DNA of 64,000 nt from Mycobacterium sp. MBM (GTDB lineage: Bacteria > Actinomycetota > Actinomycetes > Mycobacteriales > Mycobacteriaceae): the NCBI GenBank assembly GCA_021648845.1, contig JAKJHY010000006.1:124001-188000 (forward strand), read 5' to 3'. Positions 7,809 through 17,976 of this stretch are shown in pieces. The notes below the pieces were generated by a model. The model was not told where the DNA came from. It did no database searches and saw only the letters and a list, made by a program, of their open reading frames with translations. The position numbers and the translations under genes are program-made. Within the stretch, counting starts at the first letter, position 1; each line of letters starts with the position of its first letter.

Positions 7809-10370
7809 ATGGCACGTGGCATACAGGGTGTGATGATGCGCGGGTTCGGCGCGCGTGACCATGAGGTCACGGTGCTGGGCACCGAACGGCTGGCTCCGCA
7901 CTGCGTGCGGATCCGGATGGTGTCACCCACGGTGTTCGAGGACTCGAACACCGACCCGACCTCCTGGCTGCGGTTCTGGTTCCCCGACCCCGAGGGCAGT
8001 GACACCGAATTCCAGCGCGCCTACACCATCTCCGAGTCCGACCCCGACACCGGACACTTCGCGGTGGACGTGGTGCTGCACGAACCCGCCGGCCCCGCCT
8101 CGACATGGGCGGCCACCGTCGCGCCCGGAGCGACCATCGCCGCGATGGTGATGGGATCCAAAGGATTCTCGGTACCCGACGCCGCCGAGGACCGGCCCGC
8201 CGGTTACCTGCTCATCGGCGACGCCGCCTCCCAGCCCGCCATCAACGGCATCATCGGTGCCGTCCCGCACGATATCCCGATCGAGCTCTACCTCGAACAG
8301 CACCATGACGATGACGCGTTGATTCCGCTCGCCGCGCATCCACGGCTCACCGTGCACCGGGTCGCCCACCGGGATGCGCAAACGCTGGCGGCAGCCATCG
8401 AGTCCCGCGACTGGTCCAACTGGTATGCCTGGGCCGGACCGGAAGCCGGGGTACTCAAACACCTGCGCACCCGGCTGCGCGACGAATTCGGCTTTCCCAA
8501 GCAGGAAATCCACGCCCAGGCGTACTGGACCGAGGGTCGCGCCATGGGCAGCAAACGCGGCGATGAATCACCCGAAACACCGGCGCCCAAGCCCAAACTC
8601 GATCCGGCGGCCAAACCCGCCGGACCCTCAGGCACCTGGCGTGCCCAGGCCGCCGGCCGGCTGCTGGCCCCGCTGAAGAAGACGCTGATCATCTCCGGTG
8701 TGCTGCAGGGCCTGATCACCCTGATCGAACTCGCACCGTTCGTGCTGCTGGTCGAACTGGCCCGGCTGCTGCTGCAGGGCGCCGGTGCCGAGCAGCTCTG
8801 GGATCTGGGCGTCGCGGCCGTCGCGCTGCTGGGCCTCGGGACCCTGCTGACCGCTGCGCTGGCGCTCTGGCTGCACCGGGTGGACGCACACTTTGCCCGC
8901 GAACTCCGTGACCGGCTGCTCACCAAGATGTCCCGGCTTCCGTTGGGCTGGTTCACCGCCCGCGGGTCAGGGTCGATCAAACAGCTCGTCGCCGACGACA
9001 CGCTGTCGCTGCACTATCTGATCACCCATGCCCTCCCCGACGCGGTCGCCGCCGTCATCGCGCCGGTCGCCGTGCTGGTCTATTTGTTCGTCGTCGACTG
9101 GCGTATCGCGCTGGCGTTGCTCGGCCCGGTGCTGGCCTATCTGGTGCTGATGTCGGTGATGTCGATCCAGTCGGGCAGCAAGATCGCGGCCGCCCCGCGC
9201 TGGGCGGAGCGGATGAACGGCGAGGCGGGCGCCTACCTCGAAGGCCAACCGGTGGTCCGCATCTTCGGGGGTGCCGCCTCCTCCAGTTTCCGCACCCGGC
9301 TCGACGAATACATCGGCTTCCTGGTCGATTGGCAGCGGCCGTTCGTCGGGAAGAAGACCCTGATGGATCTGGTCACCCGGCCGACGACCTTTCTCTGGCT
9401 GATCATGATCGTGGGCACCCCGCTGGTCATCGACGGCCGGATGGACCCGGTCGACCTGCTGCCGTTCCTGTTGCTGGGCACCACGTTCGGCGCCCGGCTG
9501 CTCGGCATCGGGTACGGGCTCGGCGGAATCCAGGGCGGCATGCTGGCCGCGCGGCGGGTCCAGAGTGTGCTCGACGAACCGGAACTGGCGGTGCGTGCGA
9601 GTGCTGCGACCGGCCCCGCCGACGGCACCGTCGTGTTCTCATCTGTCACGTTCGGATATCGCCCGGAGGTGCCGGTCATCAAGGACGTCAGCCTGACGCT
9701 GCGGCCGGGCACCGTCACCGCGCTGGTCGGACCGTCGGGGTCGGGCAAGTCCACCCTGGCCGCGCTGCTGGCCCGATTCCACGATGTGCAGCAGGGTGCC
9801 ATCAGTGTGGGCGGCGCGGACATCCGCGCCCTGCCCGCCGATGAGCTCTACCGCCGCGTCGGTTTCGTCCTGCAGGAGACTCAGCTCGTGCACGGAAGTG
9901 CCGCCGACAACATCGCCCTGGCCCGGCCCGACGCCGACCGTGACCAGATCATCGGTGCGGCCAGGGACGCCCAGATCCACGAACGCCTCGAACGCCTGCC
10001 CGACGGGTATGACACGGTGCTCGGTGTGGGTGCGGCGCTGTCCGGTGGCGAGCGTCAGCGCCTCACCATCGCGCGGGCCATCCTGGCCGATACTCCGGTG
10101 CTGATCCTCGACGAGGCCACCGCGTTCGCCGACCCGGAATCGGAATACCTTGTCCAGCAGGCGCTGAACCGGCTGACCCGGGATCGCACGGTGCTGGTGA
10201 TCGCGCACCGGTTGCACACCGTCACCCACGCGGATCAGATCGTCGTGCTCGACGACGGGAAGATCGCCGAGGTCGGCACCCATGTCGACCTGCTCGCCGC
10301 GGGTGGGCGGTATCGGGCGCTGTGGGACTCCGGAAGACCGGCCACCGCGGGACGGGAGGCGGTCCGTTGA
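7809..10370 (+). CDS. irtA: Siderophore importer IrtA: siderophore-interacting domain fused to ABC half-transporter
   Basis: Half of the inner-membrane importer for ferric carboxymycobactin, with its own flavin reductase domain; 853 aa. Residues 1-250 form the FAD-binding siderophore-interaction domain (RAYTISE flavin motif, [14 protein letters not shown]); residues about 290-590 are the six-helix membrane domain; the C-terminal ATPase has Walker [10 protein letters not shown], signature LSGGERQR and Walker B LILDEAT. The ATG at 7809 has AGGAG eight bases upstream. In-frame sequence extends to 7611 but crosses the iron box. It overlaps irtB by 4 bp, giving a translationally coupled pair whose products form a heterodimer. 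Confidence 0.97.
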   Translation: MARGIQGVMMRGFGARDHEVTVLGTERLAPHCVRIRMVSPTVFEDSNTDPTSWLRFWFPDPEGSDTEFQRAYTISESDPDTGHFAVDVVLHEPAGPASTWAATVAPGATIAAMVMGSKGFSVPDAAEDRPAGYLLIGDAASQPAINGIIGAVPHDIPIELYLEQHHDDDALIPLAAHPRLTVHRVAHRDAQTLAAAIESRDWSNWYAWAGPEAGVLKHLRTRLRDEFGFPKQEIHAQAYWTEGRAMGSKRGDESPETPAPKPKLDPAAKPAGPSGTWRAQAAGRLLAPLKKTLIISGVLQGLITLIELAPFVLLVELARLLLQGAGAEQLWDLGVAAVALLGLGTLLTAALALWLHRVDAHFARELRDRLLTKMSRLPLGWFTARGSGSIKQLVADDTLSLHYLITHALPDAVAAVIAPVAVLVYLFVVDWRIALALLGPVLAYLVLMSVMSIQSGSKIAAAPRWAERMNGEAGAYLEGQPVVRIFGGAASSSFRTRLDEYIGFLVDWQRPFVGKKTLMDLVTRPTTFLWLIMIVGTPLVIDGRMDPVDLLPFLLLGTTFGARLLGIGYGLGGIQGGMLAARRVQSVLDEPELAVRASAATGPADGTVVFSSVTFGYRPEVPVIKDVSLTLRPGTVTALVGPSGSGKSTLAALLARFHDVQQGAISVGGADIRALPADELYRRVGFVLQETQLVHGSAADNIALARPDADRDQIIGAARDAQIHERLERLPDGYDTVLGVGAALSGGERQRLTIARAILADTPVLILDEATAFADPESEYLVQQALNRLTRDRTVLVIAHRLHTVTHADQIVVLDDGKIAEVGTHVDLLAAGGRYRALWDSGRPATAGREAVR

Positions 10371-12103
10371 TCCGCACCCTGCTGACCCTCGTGCCCGCCG
10401 ACCAGCGCGGCCGGCTCTGGCTCTACACCGTGCTCACCGTCGTCTCGGTGTTGCTGCGCGCGGTCGGGGTGGTGCTGTTGGTCCCGCTGGTGGCCGCATT
10501 GTTCAGTGCGTCCCCGGCCGATGCCTGGCCGTGGCTGGGCTGGTTGAGTGCGCTGACCATCGCGGGCTGGCTGGTCGACACCGCCACCGCCCGTCTCGGA
10601 TTCGACATCGGCTTCGCGGTGCTCGACCGTACTCAGCACGATATGGCCGACCGGCTGCCGGATATCAAGCTGGACTGGCTGACTCAGGACAACGTTGCCA
10701 CCACTCGGCAGGCCATCGCCGCGACGGGCCCCGAATTGGTGGGCCTGGTGGTGAACCTGTTGACACCGTTGATCGGCGCCGTGTTGTTGCCGGCGGCCAT
10801 CGCCGTCGCCCTGCTGGGAGTATCGGTCCCGCTGGGGCTCGCGGCCCTGGTCGGCGTGGTGATTCTGCTCGGTGCCCTGTGGCTGGCCGGGCGGCTCAGC
10901 AGAACCGCCGATCGCGTTGCAGGGGAGGCCAACTCGGTGTTCACCGAGCGCATCATCGAGTTCGCCCGCACCCAGCAGGCGCTGCGTGCCGCACGCCGGG
11001 TAGAACCCGCCCGCAGCATGGTCGGCGCTGCGCTGGCAGCCCAGCACGGCGCGAGTCTGCGTCTGCTGACGATGCAGATCCCCGGGCAGGTATTGTTCAG
11101 CCTGGCCAGCCAGCTCGCGCTGATCGTGCTTGCCGCCGCAACCACGATTCTCACGGTGCGCGGCGAACTCGCTGTCCCGCAAGCCATTGCGCTGATCGTG
11201 GTGATCGCCCGCTATCTGGAGCCCTTCAGTGTGCTCAGCGAGTTGTCCGGGGCGCTGGAATCCACCCGCGCGACGCTGGCCAGGATCCAGCAGGTGCTCG
11301 ACGCGCCCACCCGGTCGGCCGGGACCGCGGCACTGGCCGAGTCGGGCCCGCCATCGATCACCTTCGCGGACGTGTTCTTCTCCTACGGCGGCGACCCGGT
11401 GCTGCGCGGGCTGGACTTCACGCTGCAGCCCGGCACCACGACCGCGATCGTCGGGCCGTCCGGTTCGGGTAAGAGCACCATCCTCGGGCTGATCGCCGGC
11501 CTGCACGAACCAGACCGGGGCCGCGTCCTGTTCGGGGATGTCGATCTGGCCGTCCTGGCACCCGACGCCCGGCGCGCCGCGGTGAGCGTCGTCTTCCAAC
11601 ATCCCTACCTGTTCGACGGTTCGCTGCGGGACAACATCCTCGTCGGCGACCCAGGCGCCGATGCCGACACGCTGGCCGGCGCCACCCGGCTGGCCCGGGT
11701 CGACGAACTGTCCGCCCGGCTGCCCGATGGGGAGCACACCCCGGTCGGCGAGGCGGGCTCGGCGCTCTCCGGGGGCGAACGCCAGCGGGTGAGCATCGCC
11801 CGTGCGCTGGTCAAACCCGCCCCGGTGCTGGTGGTCGACGAGGCAACCAGCGCGCTGGACACCGAGAACGAGGCGGCCGTCGTCGACGCCCTCACCACCG
11901 ATCTGCGGTCCCGCACCCGGGTGATCGTCGCGCACCGGCTGGCCAGCATCCGGCATGCCGACCGGGTGCTGTTCGTCGAGGACGGGCGCATCGTCGAGGA
12001 CGGTACCGTGGACGAATTGCTCGCCGAGGATGGCCCGCAGTACCGGTTCCGGGAATTCTGGGGCCGCCAGCACGCCGCCGCCGACTGGCAGATCACGGTC
12101 TGA
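10367..12103 (+). CDS. irtB: Siderophore importer IrtB: ABC half-transporter (TTG start)
   Basis: Partner of IrtA, 578 aa, membrane domain first and ATPase last. Walker [10 protein letters not shown], signature LSGGERQR and Walker [13 protein letters not shown] are intact. Start taken as the TTG at 10367, overlapping the irtA stop as TTGA: the resulting N-terminus (M)[15 protein letters not shown] resembles the M. tuberculosis IrtB start as I recall it (MIRTWIALVPND). An upstream in-frame ATG at 10322 lies deep inside irtA and is unlikely. The heterodimer imports Fe-carboxymycobactin; IrtA reduces the iron on the cytosolic face. Confidence 0.96.
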   Translation: MIRTLLTLVPADQRGRLWLYTVLTVVSVLLRAVGVVLLVPLVAALFSASPADAWPWLGWLSALTIAGWLVDTATARLGFDIGFAVLDRTQHDMADRLPDIKLDWLTQDNVATTRQAIAATGPELVGLVVNLLTPLIGAVLLPAAIAVALLGVSVPLGLAALVGVVILLGALWLAGRLSRTADRVAGEANSVFTERIIEFARTQQALRAARRVEPARSMVGAALAAQHGASLRLLTMQIPGQVLFSLASQLALIVLAAATTILTVRGELAVPQAIALIVVIARYLEPFSVLSELSGALESTRATLARIQQVLDAPTRSAGTAALAESGPPSITFADVFFSYGGDPVLRGLDFTLQPGTTTAIVGPSGSGKSTILGLIAGLHEPDRGRVLFGDVDLAVLAPDARRAAVSVVFQHPYLFDGSLRDNILVGDPGADADTLAGATRLARVDELSARLPDGEHTPVGEAGSALSGGERQRVSIARALVKPAPVLVVDEATSALDTENEAAVVDALTTDLRSRTRVIVAHRLASIRHADRVLFVEDGRIVEDGTVDELLAEDGPQYRFREFWGRQHAAADWQITV

Positions 12104-12122
12104 GCGGCGTCACCGGGGCCGG

Positions 12123-13487
12123 CTACAGTCCGGCACCGGGGTTCAGGATGCCGTCCGGGTCCAGTGCGGTCTTGATCCGGCGGTTGAGCTCCATTGCTTC
12201 GGGCCCCAGATATCCAGCCAGCCAAGGCTTTTTGAGCCGCCCCACTCCATGCTCGCCGGTGATGGTGCCGCCCAACGAGACCGCGAGGTCCATGATCTCG
12301 CCGAAGGCCACGTCCGCCCGGCGCGCCATATCGGCGTCGGCGGGGTCGAAGACGATCAGCGGGTGGGTGTTGCCGTCCCCGGCGTGCGCGATCACCGAGA
12401 TCAGCAGATCGTGATGGGCTGCGATCTTCTCGATCCCGGCCACCAGCGCGGCCAGCGCCGGCAACGGCACCCCGACATCCTCCAGTAGCAGTGATCCCTT
12501 GGCCTCGACCGCGGGGATGGCGTAGCGGCGGGCTACCACGAACGCCTCACCCTCGGCCGGGTCGGAGGTCGAGAACACTTCGGTGGCACCGGCGTTGCCG
12601 AATACCTCGGCCATGAACTCGGCGTCTTCGGCGCCGGCGGGCCCGCGGTCATCGGAGGCCGCGACCATCATCGCGGCGGCGGTGCGGTCCAGGCCCATCT
12701 TGAGCTTGTCCTCCACGGCGTTGATCGCCACCGCGTCCATGAACTCCAGCATGGACGGGCGGATGCGACCGGTAATGGTGACGACGGCGTCGGCAGCCGC
12801 CTGTACCGAGTCGAACGTGGCCACCACGGTGCAGGGGGTGTGCTGGGGTGGTAACAGCCGCAGCGTCACCTCGGTGATCACCCCGAGGGTGCCCTCGCTG
12901 CCCACGAACATCTTCGTCAGGCTCAGGCCCGCAACGTCTTTGAGCCGCGGGCCGCCGAGGCGTACGGCGGTGCCATCGGCCAGCACCACCTGCAGGCCCA
13001 GCACGTAGTCGGTCGTGACGCCATACTTGACGCAGCACAGCCCCCCGGCGTTGGTGGCGATATTGCCGCCGATACTGCAGATCTCGAACGACGACGGGTC
13101 CGGGGGATACCACAGCCCGTACTCCGCGACCGCCGCTTTGACCTCGGCGTTGAGCAGACCAGGCTGTGCGACGGCGGTGCGGGTGGCCGGGTCCACGGTG
13201 ATATCGCGCATCCGCTCGGTCGAGAGCATGATCGCGCCGTCCAGGGCGGTAGCGCCGCCGGACAGTCCGGTGCCTGCCCCGCGCGGTATGACGGCAATCC
13301 GGTTCGCGGTGGCCCACCGCAGTACGGTCTGCACTTCTTCGGTGCGTCGGGGACGCACCACGGCCAGCGCGGTGCCGGCGTCCGGGTCGGCGGCGCGGTC
13401 CTGGCGGTAGGACGCCACGATATCGGGGTCGGTGACGACGCTGCCGTCCGGCAGCGCGGCGACCAGGTCTGCCAGCGCGGAATTCAC
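12123..13487 (-). CDS. FAD-linked oxidase, GlcD / D-lactate dehydrogenase type
   Basis: Flavoprotein 2-hydroxyacid dehydrogenase, 454 aa, likely oxidising a D-2-hydroxyacid such as D-lactate or glycolate. The PCMH-type FAD-binding domain has PRGAGTGLSGGA near residues 69-80, then SIGGNIATNAGG and SEGTLGVITEVT. The C-terminal FAD-oxidase domain ends with the conserved GEHGVGRLKK. It matches Rv1257c of M. tuberculosis in size and position, next to the Tap efflux gene. The stop lies 20 bp from the convergent irtB stop. The exact substrate cannot be assigned from these motifs. Confidence 0.93.
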   Translation of the reverse strand: MNSALADLVAALPDGSVVTDPDIVASYRQDRAADPDAGTALAVVRPRRTEEVQTVLRWATANRIAVIPRGAGTGLSGGATALDGAIMLSTERMRDITVDPATRTAVAQPGLLNAEVKAAVAEYGLWYPPDPSSFEICSIGGNIATNAGGLCCVKYGVTTDYVLGLQVVLADGTAVRLGGPRLKDVAGLSLTKMFVGSEGTLGVITEVTLRLLPPQHTPCTVVATFDSVQAAADAVVTITGRIRPSMLEFMDAVAINAVEDKLKMGLDRTAAAMMVAASDDRGPAGAEDAEFMAEVFGNAGATEVFSTSDPAEGEAFVVARRYAIPAVEAKGSLLLEDVGVPLPALAALVAGIEKIAAHHDLLISVIAHAGDGNTHPLIVFDPADADMARRADVAFGEIMDLAVSLGGTITGEHGVGRLKKPWLAGYLGPEAMELNRRIKTALDPDGILNPGAGL

Positions 13488-13497
13488 GAGCGCCAGT

Positions 13498-14727
13498 CTA
13501 GGGCTGACGGTCTTTGTCGAGGTCGCGCAGCGACGGCAGCCCGATGGCCACCAGGCCGAGCAGCAGCATCGGCACCGACAGCGCCAGGAACGTCGTCTGG
13601 AGCCCGGCCGCGTCGGCGAGCGGCCCGGCCAGCAGCAACCCGAGTGGTCCGGCCGCGTAGGCCAGCGATCCCATCACGCCGACGACCCGGCCGCGCAGGT
13701 GCTGCGGGGCGTTGGTCTGCATGACGTAGTTGTAGATCGGCTGGATCGGCCCGTAGACGAAGCCGACCACGGCCGAGAGGGACAGGATGACCGGCAGCGG
13801 GGGCAGGAACGCGATGATGGTCATCGCCACGCCCAGGGTGATGACGGCGATCAGCATGGTGACCCGCCGTTTGACGTAGCGGGCCAGCACCGCATAGCTC
13901 AGTGCGCCGACCAGACCACCGATCGACAACGCCATCAACACCCAGCCCAACTGGGCCGGTTCATTGCGGTCGGTGAAGTACTTGGGGAACAGCACCGCCT
14001 CCATCGGCATGTAGAGGCCGGTGGCCGCCAGGTCGATGAACGCCAGGGTGCGCAGCACCTTGACGCTCCACACGAACCTCAGACCTTCGACGACGCCCGC
14101 CCACACCCGGTCCGGCAGCGCGCTGCGGTCGGGCTTGCCGGCACCGTCGAGTTTGAGCAGGGAAATGGCGGCGATCGAACATCCGAAGGCGGCCGCGGTC
14201 ACCCACATCGTCTCGATCCCGCCCAGGGTGGCGATGAGCATGCCGCCGATACCGGGGCCGACGATATAGGCCAGGTTGAACACGGCCTCGTAGACGCTGT
14301 TGGCATGATCCAGGGTCCAGCCGGCCCGGGTGGCCGCCTCGGGCAGCATGGTTTCCCGGGCGGTCATGCCGGCCGGATCGAATGCCGCGCCGAGTGCGGC
14401 CAGCGCCGCCAGCACCGCGACGTTGACGGCGTCGACGCCGAACATCAGCGCGACCACCGGTACGGCGGCCACCGATAGCGCCGAGAGCAGATCGGAGATC
14501 ATCGACACCCGGCGCCGGCCGATGTAGTCCACCGCGGCGCCGGCGATCACCGTGGAGGCCAGCAGCGGGAGGGTTCCGGCCATCGCCACCACGGACGCTT
14601 CGACGGCGGATCCGTTGCGCTGCAGCACCAGCCACGGGAACGCGATCATCGAGATGCCGTTACCGGCGCCGGCCATCAGCGCGGCGAACAGGATCAGGAA
14701 TGCCGGACCGCGGCTGCGAGTGTTCAT
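13498..14727 (-). CDS. tap: MFS efflux pump, Tap (Rv1258c) orthologue
   Basis: Proton-driven major facilitator exporter of 409 aa with about 12 hydrophobic segments. Family marks seen: [15 protein letters not shown] after helix 2 and the second-half repeat [15 protein letters not shown] / [10 protein letters not shown]. It closely resembles my recollection of M. tuberculosis Rv1258c (Tap), which exports aminoglycosides, tetracycline and other drugs. Gene order FAD oxidase - tap - udgB is the same as Rv1257c-Rv1259. The downstream oxidase starts 10 bp after its stop, so the two may be co-transcribed. A WhiB7-type promoter was not resolved. Confidence 0.92.
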   Translation of the reverse strand: MNTRSRGPAFLILFAALMAGAGNGISMIAFPWLVLQRNGSAVEASVVAMAGTLPLLASTVIAGAAVDYIGRRRVSMISDLLSALSVAAVPVVALMFGVDAVNVAVLAALAALGAAFDPAGMTARETMLPEAATRAGWTLDHANSVYEAVFNLAYIVGPGIGGMLIATLGGIETMWVTAAAFGCSIAAISLLKLDGAGKPDRSALPDRVWAGVVEGLRFVWSVKVLRTLAFIDLAATGLYMPMEAVLFPKYFTDRNEPAQLGWVLMALSIGGLVGALSYAVLARYVKRRVTMLIAVITLGVAMTIIAFLPPLPVILSLSAVVGFVYGPIQPIYNYVMQTNAPQHLRGRVVGVMGSLAYAAGPLGLLLAGPLADAAGLQTTFLALSVPMLLLGLVAIGLPSLRDLDKDRQP

Positions 14728-14803
14728 CGTCTATCGCGGCGAATCTAGCAGCGCGATCACCGGCCCGGCCATCGAGTTTCTGTCCACCGTGCAGGATGGA
14801 CGG

Positions 14804-15637
14804 GTGCCAACCGAACGGCGCCTGCCGCATCCCAGAACTGGCCGGCGGTTTCCGTCGCCGGTGCCACCCGGCTCGGGGTGGCCCGGTGACCCGGCCCGCG
14901 CGGACACCCCGGTGGCCCACGACCCGGCCGGGGTGGTCGAACTGGCGGGCGCGGTCGATTCCGTTGCCGAGTTGGACGCCGCGACCAGCGTGTGCCGGGC
15001 CTGTCCGCGGCTGGTGCAGTGGCGTGAGGAGGTCGCCGAGACCAAGCGGCGGGCCTTTGCCGAGCAGCCGTACTGGGGGCGCCCGGTCCCGGGGTGGGGC
15101 GCGCGGCGGCCGAAGGTGCTGATCGTCGGGTTGGCGCCGGCCGCGCACGGCGCCAACCGCACCGGCCGGGTGTTCACCGGCGACCGGTCCGGGGATCAGC
15201 TGTTCGCCGCGCTGCACCGGGCCGGGCTGGTGAACTCACCACTCAGCGTGGATGCCGCGGATGGGTTGCGTGCCAGCGGAATCCGAATCGTCGCGCCGGT
15301 GCGGTGCGCGCCGCCGGCCAACAAGCCGACCCCCGCGGAACGGGCCGCCTGCGCACCGTGGCTGCAGGCCGAGTGGCACCTGGTGTCACCGCACGTGCGG
15401 GTGGTGGTGGCGCTCGGCGGGTTCGCCTGGCAGGTGGTGCTCGGCATGCTGGCCGACCAGCTTGGCGGACAACCCAAACCGGTGTTCGGGCATGCGGCGC
15501 AGTACCGGCTGCCTTCCGGGGTGCGGCTGCTGGGTTGCTATCACCCCAGTCAGCAGAACATGTTCACCGGTCGGCTGACCCCGGCCATGCTCGACGACGT
15601 GTTCACCCTCGCCGCGGAACTTGCGCACGATTCGTAA
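14804..15637 (+). CDS. udgB: Uracil-DNA glycosylase family 5 (UdgB)
   Basis: Base-excision repair enzyme, 277 aa, removing uracil, hypoxanthine and related lesions. Seen: four Cys for the iron-sulfur cluster ([25 protein letters not shown] and related positions), the water-activating motif [14 protein letters not shown] and the DNA-clamp motif [12 protein letters not shown]. The GTG at 14804 has AGGA eight bases upstream; a GTG at 14789 is an alternative. It is divergent from tap with a 76-bp gap. The stop codon lies inside a long intergenic palindrome, probably a terminator. Confidence 0.92.
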   Translation: MPTERRLPHPRTGRRFPSPVPPGSGWPGDPARADTPVAHDPAGVVELAGAVDSVAELDAATSVCRACPRLVQWREEVAETKRRAFAEQPYWGRPVPGWGARRPKVLIVGLAPAAHGANRTGRVFTGDRSGDQLFAALHRAGLVNSPLSVDAADGLRASGIRIVAPVRCAPPANKPTPAERAACAPWLQAEWHLVSPHVRVVVALGGFAWQVVLGMLADQLGGQPKPVFGHAAQYRLPSGVRLLGCYHPSQQNMFTGRLTPAMLDDVFTLAAELAHDS

Positions 15638-15663
15638 CGCTCAGCGTCACAAATCGTGCACAA
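15621..15663. repeat. Dispersed palindrome family A, copy 1
   Basis: Long hairpin-forming element: left arm TGCGCACGATTCGTAACGCT, right arm AGCGTCACAAATCGTGCACA, 17 of 20 positions complementary, one-base centre. It contains the udgB stop codon. The second copy at 48977-49027 shares the GCGCAC / GTGCGC outer arms and TAACG-CGTTA-type core. No T-tract follows; it may still act as a terminator or mRNA-stabilising stem. Confidence 0.75.
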
Positions 15664-15712
15664 ATCGACGGGCTGGGGGAACGAACCGGTCGGCGGCGGC
15701 GTTGACCGGGTA

Positions 15713-16765
15713 ATGCGCCTTTCCGTTCTCGACCTCGTCCCGGTCCGCAGTGATCAGAGCACCTCAGATGCGCTGGCGGCCACGGTACGTTTGGCCCAGA
15801 CCGCCGACCGGCTCGGTTACACCCGCTATTGGGTGGCCGAGCACCACAACATGGCCTCGGTGGCGGCGACGAGCCCGCCGGTGGTGTTGGCCTACCTGGC
15901 CGCGCAGACCGCGCAGATCCGGCTCGGCTCCGGCGGGGTGATGCTGCCCAACCATGCGCCGCTGGCCGTCGCCGAGCAGTTCGCACTGCTGGAAGCGGCC
16001 GCCCCCGGCCGCGTCGACCTGGGTATCGGGCGCGCACCGGGATCGGATCCGGTGACATCGATGGCGCTGCGCGGCGTGCGCGCCCAGAACGACGAGGACA
16101 TCGAGCGCTTCCCCGAATATCTCGATCATGTTGCCGCACTGATGAGCACGACCGGTGCGCGGGTCGAACTGTCCCGCGGCATGCTGGCGCAGCAGGACTA
16201 CGTCCTCAAGGCGACGCCGGCCGCCACCGGTGAACCCCGGCTGTGGCTGCTGGGGTCCTCGATGTATTCGGCGCATCTGGCCGCCGCCAAGGGCCTGCCC
16301 TACGTGTTCGCTCATCACTTCTCCGGGCAGGGCACTGCCGAGGCGCTGGCCGCCTACCGGGCCGAGTTCCGGCCCAGCGAGCTGCTGGCTGAACCGACCA
16401 CCTTCATGACGATCAACGCATCGGTGGCCGACACCCGCGACCAGGCGATGCGGTTGTTGCTGCCGAATCTGCAGATGATGGCGCGGCTGCGGACCGGGCG
16501 GACCCTGGGCCCGCTGGATCTTGTCGAGGACGCCGAAACCGCGCGGCTCTCCGCGCAGGAACAGCTGATCGTCGATTCGGGTCTGGCCCGCACCGTGGTC
16601 GGTGACCCGGCCGAGGCGGCCGAGGCGATCCGTTCGGTGGCAGCCCAGTTCGAGGTCGACGAGGTGATGGTCGCACCCGTCGCCTCGGCGTTCCGGGGCA
16701 CCGATGCGCGCACCGCGCCGGGCCGGGAGCAGACCCTGGAACTGCTGGCCAAGGAACTTCTCTAG
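15713..16765 (+). CDS. LLM-class flavin-dependent oxidoreductase
   Basis: Bacterial luciferase-like TIM-barrel flavoprotein, 350 aa, of the group whose N-terminus reads RLSVLDLVPV. RYWVAEHHNM near residues 42-50 and LGSGGVMLPNHAPL near 85 are typical of the LuxA-like/MsnO8-related set; the cofactor may be FMN or F420. The start at 15713 gives the standard family N-terminus, although no Shine-Dalgarno is evident; an upstream ATG at 15656 lies in the palindrome. It sits between udgB and the DDN-like gene, where I recall no such gene in M. tuberculosis. Overlaps the convergent DDN-like gene by 4 bp. Confidence 0.88.
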   Translation: MRLSVLDLVPVRSDQSTSDALAATVRLAQTADRLGYTRYWVAEHHNMASVAATSPPVVLAYLAAQTAQIRLGSGGVMLPNHAPLAVAEQFALLEAAAPGRVDLGIGRAPGSDPVTSMALRGVRAQNDEDIERFPEYLDHVAALMSTTGARVELSRGMLAQQDYVLKATPAATGEPRLWLLGSSMYSAHLAAAKGLPYVFAHHFSGQGTAEALAAYRAEFRPSELLAEPTTFMTINASVADTRDQAMRLLLPNLQMMARLRTGRTLGPLDLVEDAETARLSAQEQLIVDSGLARTVVGDPAEAAEAIRSVAAQFEVDEVMVAPVASAFRGTDARTAPGREQTLELLAKELL

Positions 16766-17211
16766 GGAGAGAGCACCACGACCGGGATCGGTCGGGTGGT
16801 GCGCTTCTGGTAGCCGATATAGCGGTCCTTGTTCCCCCGCATATCGTTGACGATCCGCCACAGCCGATCGAAGTCGGGGTCGCCGGGGAACACCGCCCGG
16901 GCCGTGACCGCGAACCGTTTGGGCCCGACATTGATCTCGACCTGCGGGTTGGCCTTCAGATTGTGATACCAGCCGGGAGCCGTCGGCTCGCCGCCCTTGG
17001 AGGCCACCACCAGGTAGTCCTCGCCGTCGCGGGCGTAGGTCAACGAGTTGGCCCGAGCCAGTCCGGTCTTGGCGCCCACGGTGTGCAGGATCAGGGCCGG
17101 CGGACCGAATGGGATGGTGTGGCCGATCCGCCCGTCGGTCGCCTTGTAGAGCTTGTCGTGCACCATCAGTATCGGTAGACCGATATAGCGTTCCCACGCA
17201 GGCATGCCCAT
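16762..17211 (-). CDS. F420-dependent nitroreductase/quinone reductase family (DDN-like)
   Basis: Split-barrel protein of 149 aa, family of the deazaflavin F420H2-dependent reductases that includes Ddn. Seen: ILHTVGAKTGLARANSL near residues 41-57, YLVVASKGGEPTAPGWYHNL near 66-85, and NPQVEINVG, the conserved core of the family. The likely role is F420H2-dependent quinone reduction, which protects against oxidative stress; this is inferred from the family. It follows the HIT gene by four bases on the same strand, so the two form an operon. The arrangement equals Rv1261c-Rv1262c. Confidence 0.92.
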   Translation of the reverse strand: MGMPAWERYIGLPILMVHDKLYKATDGRIGHTIPFGPPALILHTVGAKTGLARANSLTYARDGEDYLVVASKGGEPTAPGWYHNLKANPQVEINVGPKRFAVTARAVFPGDPDFDRLWRIVNDMRGNKDRYIGYQKRTTRPIPVVVLSP

Positions 17212-17215
17212 GGGC

Positions 17216-17653
17216 TCAATCCTGCGCGGAATCGTCGAGTTGCGCCAGCGCCGCCCGCAGCAGCCGGCCGGACTCCTCCCGATCGGCGTCGCGGCGCACC
17301 AGCAGGCCCTTGGCGAGGGCCAGCTTGTCGCCGGCGCGGCGGGGCACCACGTGCAGGTGGATGTGGAAGACGCTCTGGAAGGCTGCCTTGCCGTCGTTGA
17401 TGGCGATGTTGTTGCCGTCGGCGTGCAGACCGGACACCCTGGCGGCCTTGGCGATGCGCTGACCGAGGATCGCCATCGCCGCCAGCGTCTGCGGCGGCGT
17501 GTCGGTGAGATCCACGGTGTGCCGCTTCGGGATGACCAGGGTGTGTCCGCGGGTGAAGGGCCGGATGTCGAGGATCGCCAGCAGGTCCTCGTCCTCGTGG
17601 ATTCGGATGGCGGGGGCGGCACCGTCGACGATGGCGCAGAACACGCAGGACAT
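17216..17653 (-). CDS. HIT family nucleotide hydrolase/transferase
   Basis: Histidine-triad protein, 145 aa. CVFCAIV at the N-terminus, GHTLVIPKRH near residues 36-45 and the catalytic triad HIHLHVVPR near 99-107 define the family; these enzymes hydrolyse nucleoside phosphoramidates or dinucleoside polyphosphates. TACGGT (17665-17660 on the minus strand) lies six bases before the ATG, so the transcript is probably leaderless. Operon with the DDN-like gene downstream. Corresponds to Rv1262c. Confidence 0.95.
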   Translation of the reverse strand: MSCVFCAIVDGAAPAIRIHEDEDLLAILDIRPFTRGHTLVIPKRHTVDLTDTPPQTLAAMAILGQRIAKAARVSGLHADGNNIAINDGKAAFQSVFHIHLHVVPRRAGDKLALAKGLLVRRDADREESGRLLRAALAQLDDSAQD

Positions 17654-17694
17654 CCCGCCACCGTAGTCGGCGAGCGTCCTCTACAGTTTCGGCC

Positions 17695-17976
17695 ATGGGG
17701 CTGTTCGGCAGTTCGGAGGGCGATCTGGTGCGCCGGATCGAGGTGCTGGAGCGCCGCGTCGCTGCGCTGGAACGGGCTCTCGACGGTGGACACCGGCCGG
17801 TCGGGGAACTCACCGAGTCCTCGGGGTCGGAGCTGGCCGCGCCGGCGTCCGGGGTCAGCGAGATGGTCCGGCAGCTGGCCATCCAGGGCCACACGATTGC
17901 GGCCATCAAGCTGCTGCGTGACGAGACCGGAATGGGGTTGCGCGAGGCCAAGGACACTGTCGAGCGGCTGGCCTAA
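17695..17976 (+). CDS. Small protein with ribosomal L7/L12 C-terminal-like domain
   Basis: 93 aa. The N-terminal part (residues about 10-32, RRIEVLERRVAALERAL) is a short coiled coil. The C-terminal 40 residues (AIKLLRDETGMGLREAKDTVE) match the helix-turn-helix-like end of the ribosomal L7/L12 C-terminal domain. It is not the real L7/L12, which is longer and lies in the rpl cluster. TACAGT lies seven bases upstream of the ATG, predicting a leaderless message. Function unknown; binding of translation factors is only a guess from the domain. Confidence 0.85.
   Translation: MGLFGSSEGDLVRRIEVLERRVAALERALDGGHRPVGELTESSGSELAAPASGVSEMVRQLAIQGHTIAAIKLLRDETGMGLREAKDTVERLA

Noticed and set aside
10235..12073. 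612-codon open frame antisense to irtB
   Set aside because: Same composition artefact; irtB is unambiguous by its motifs.
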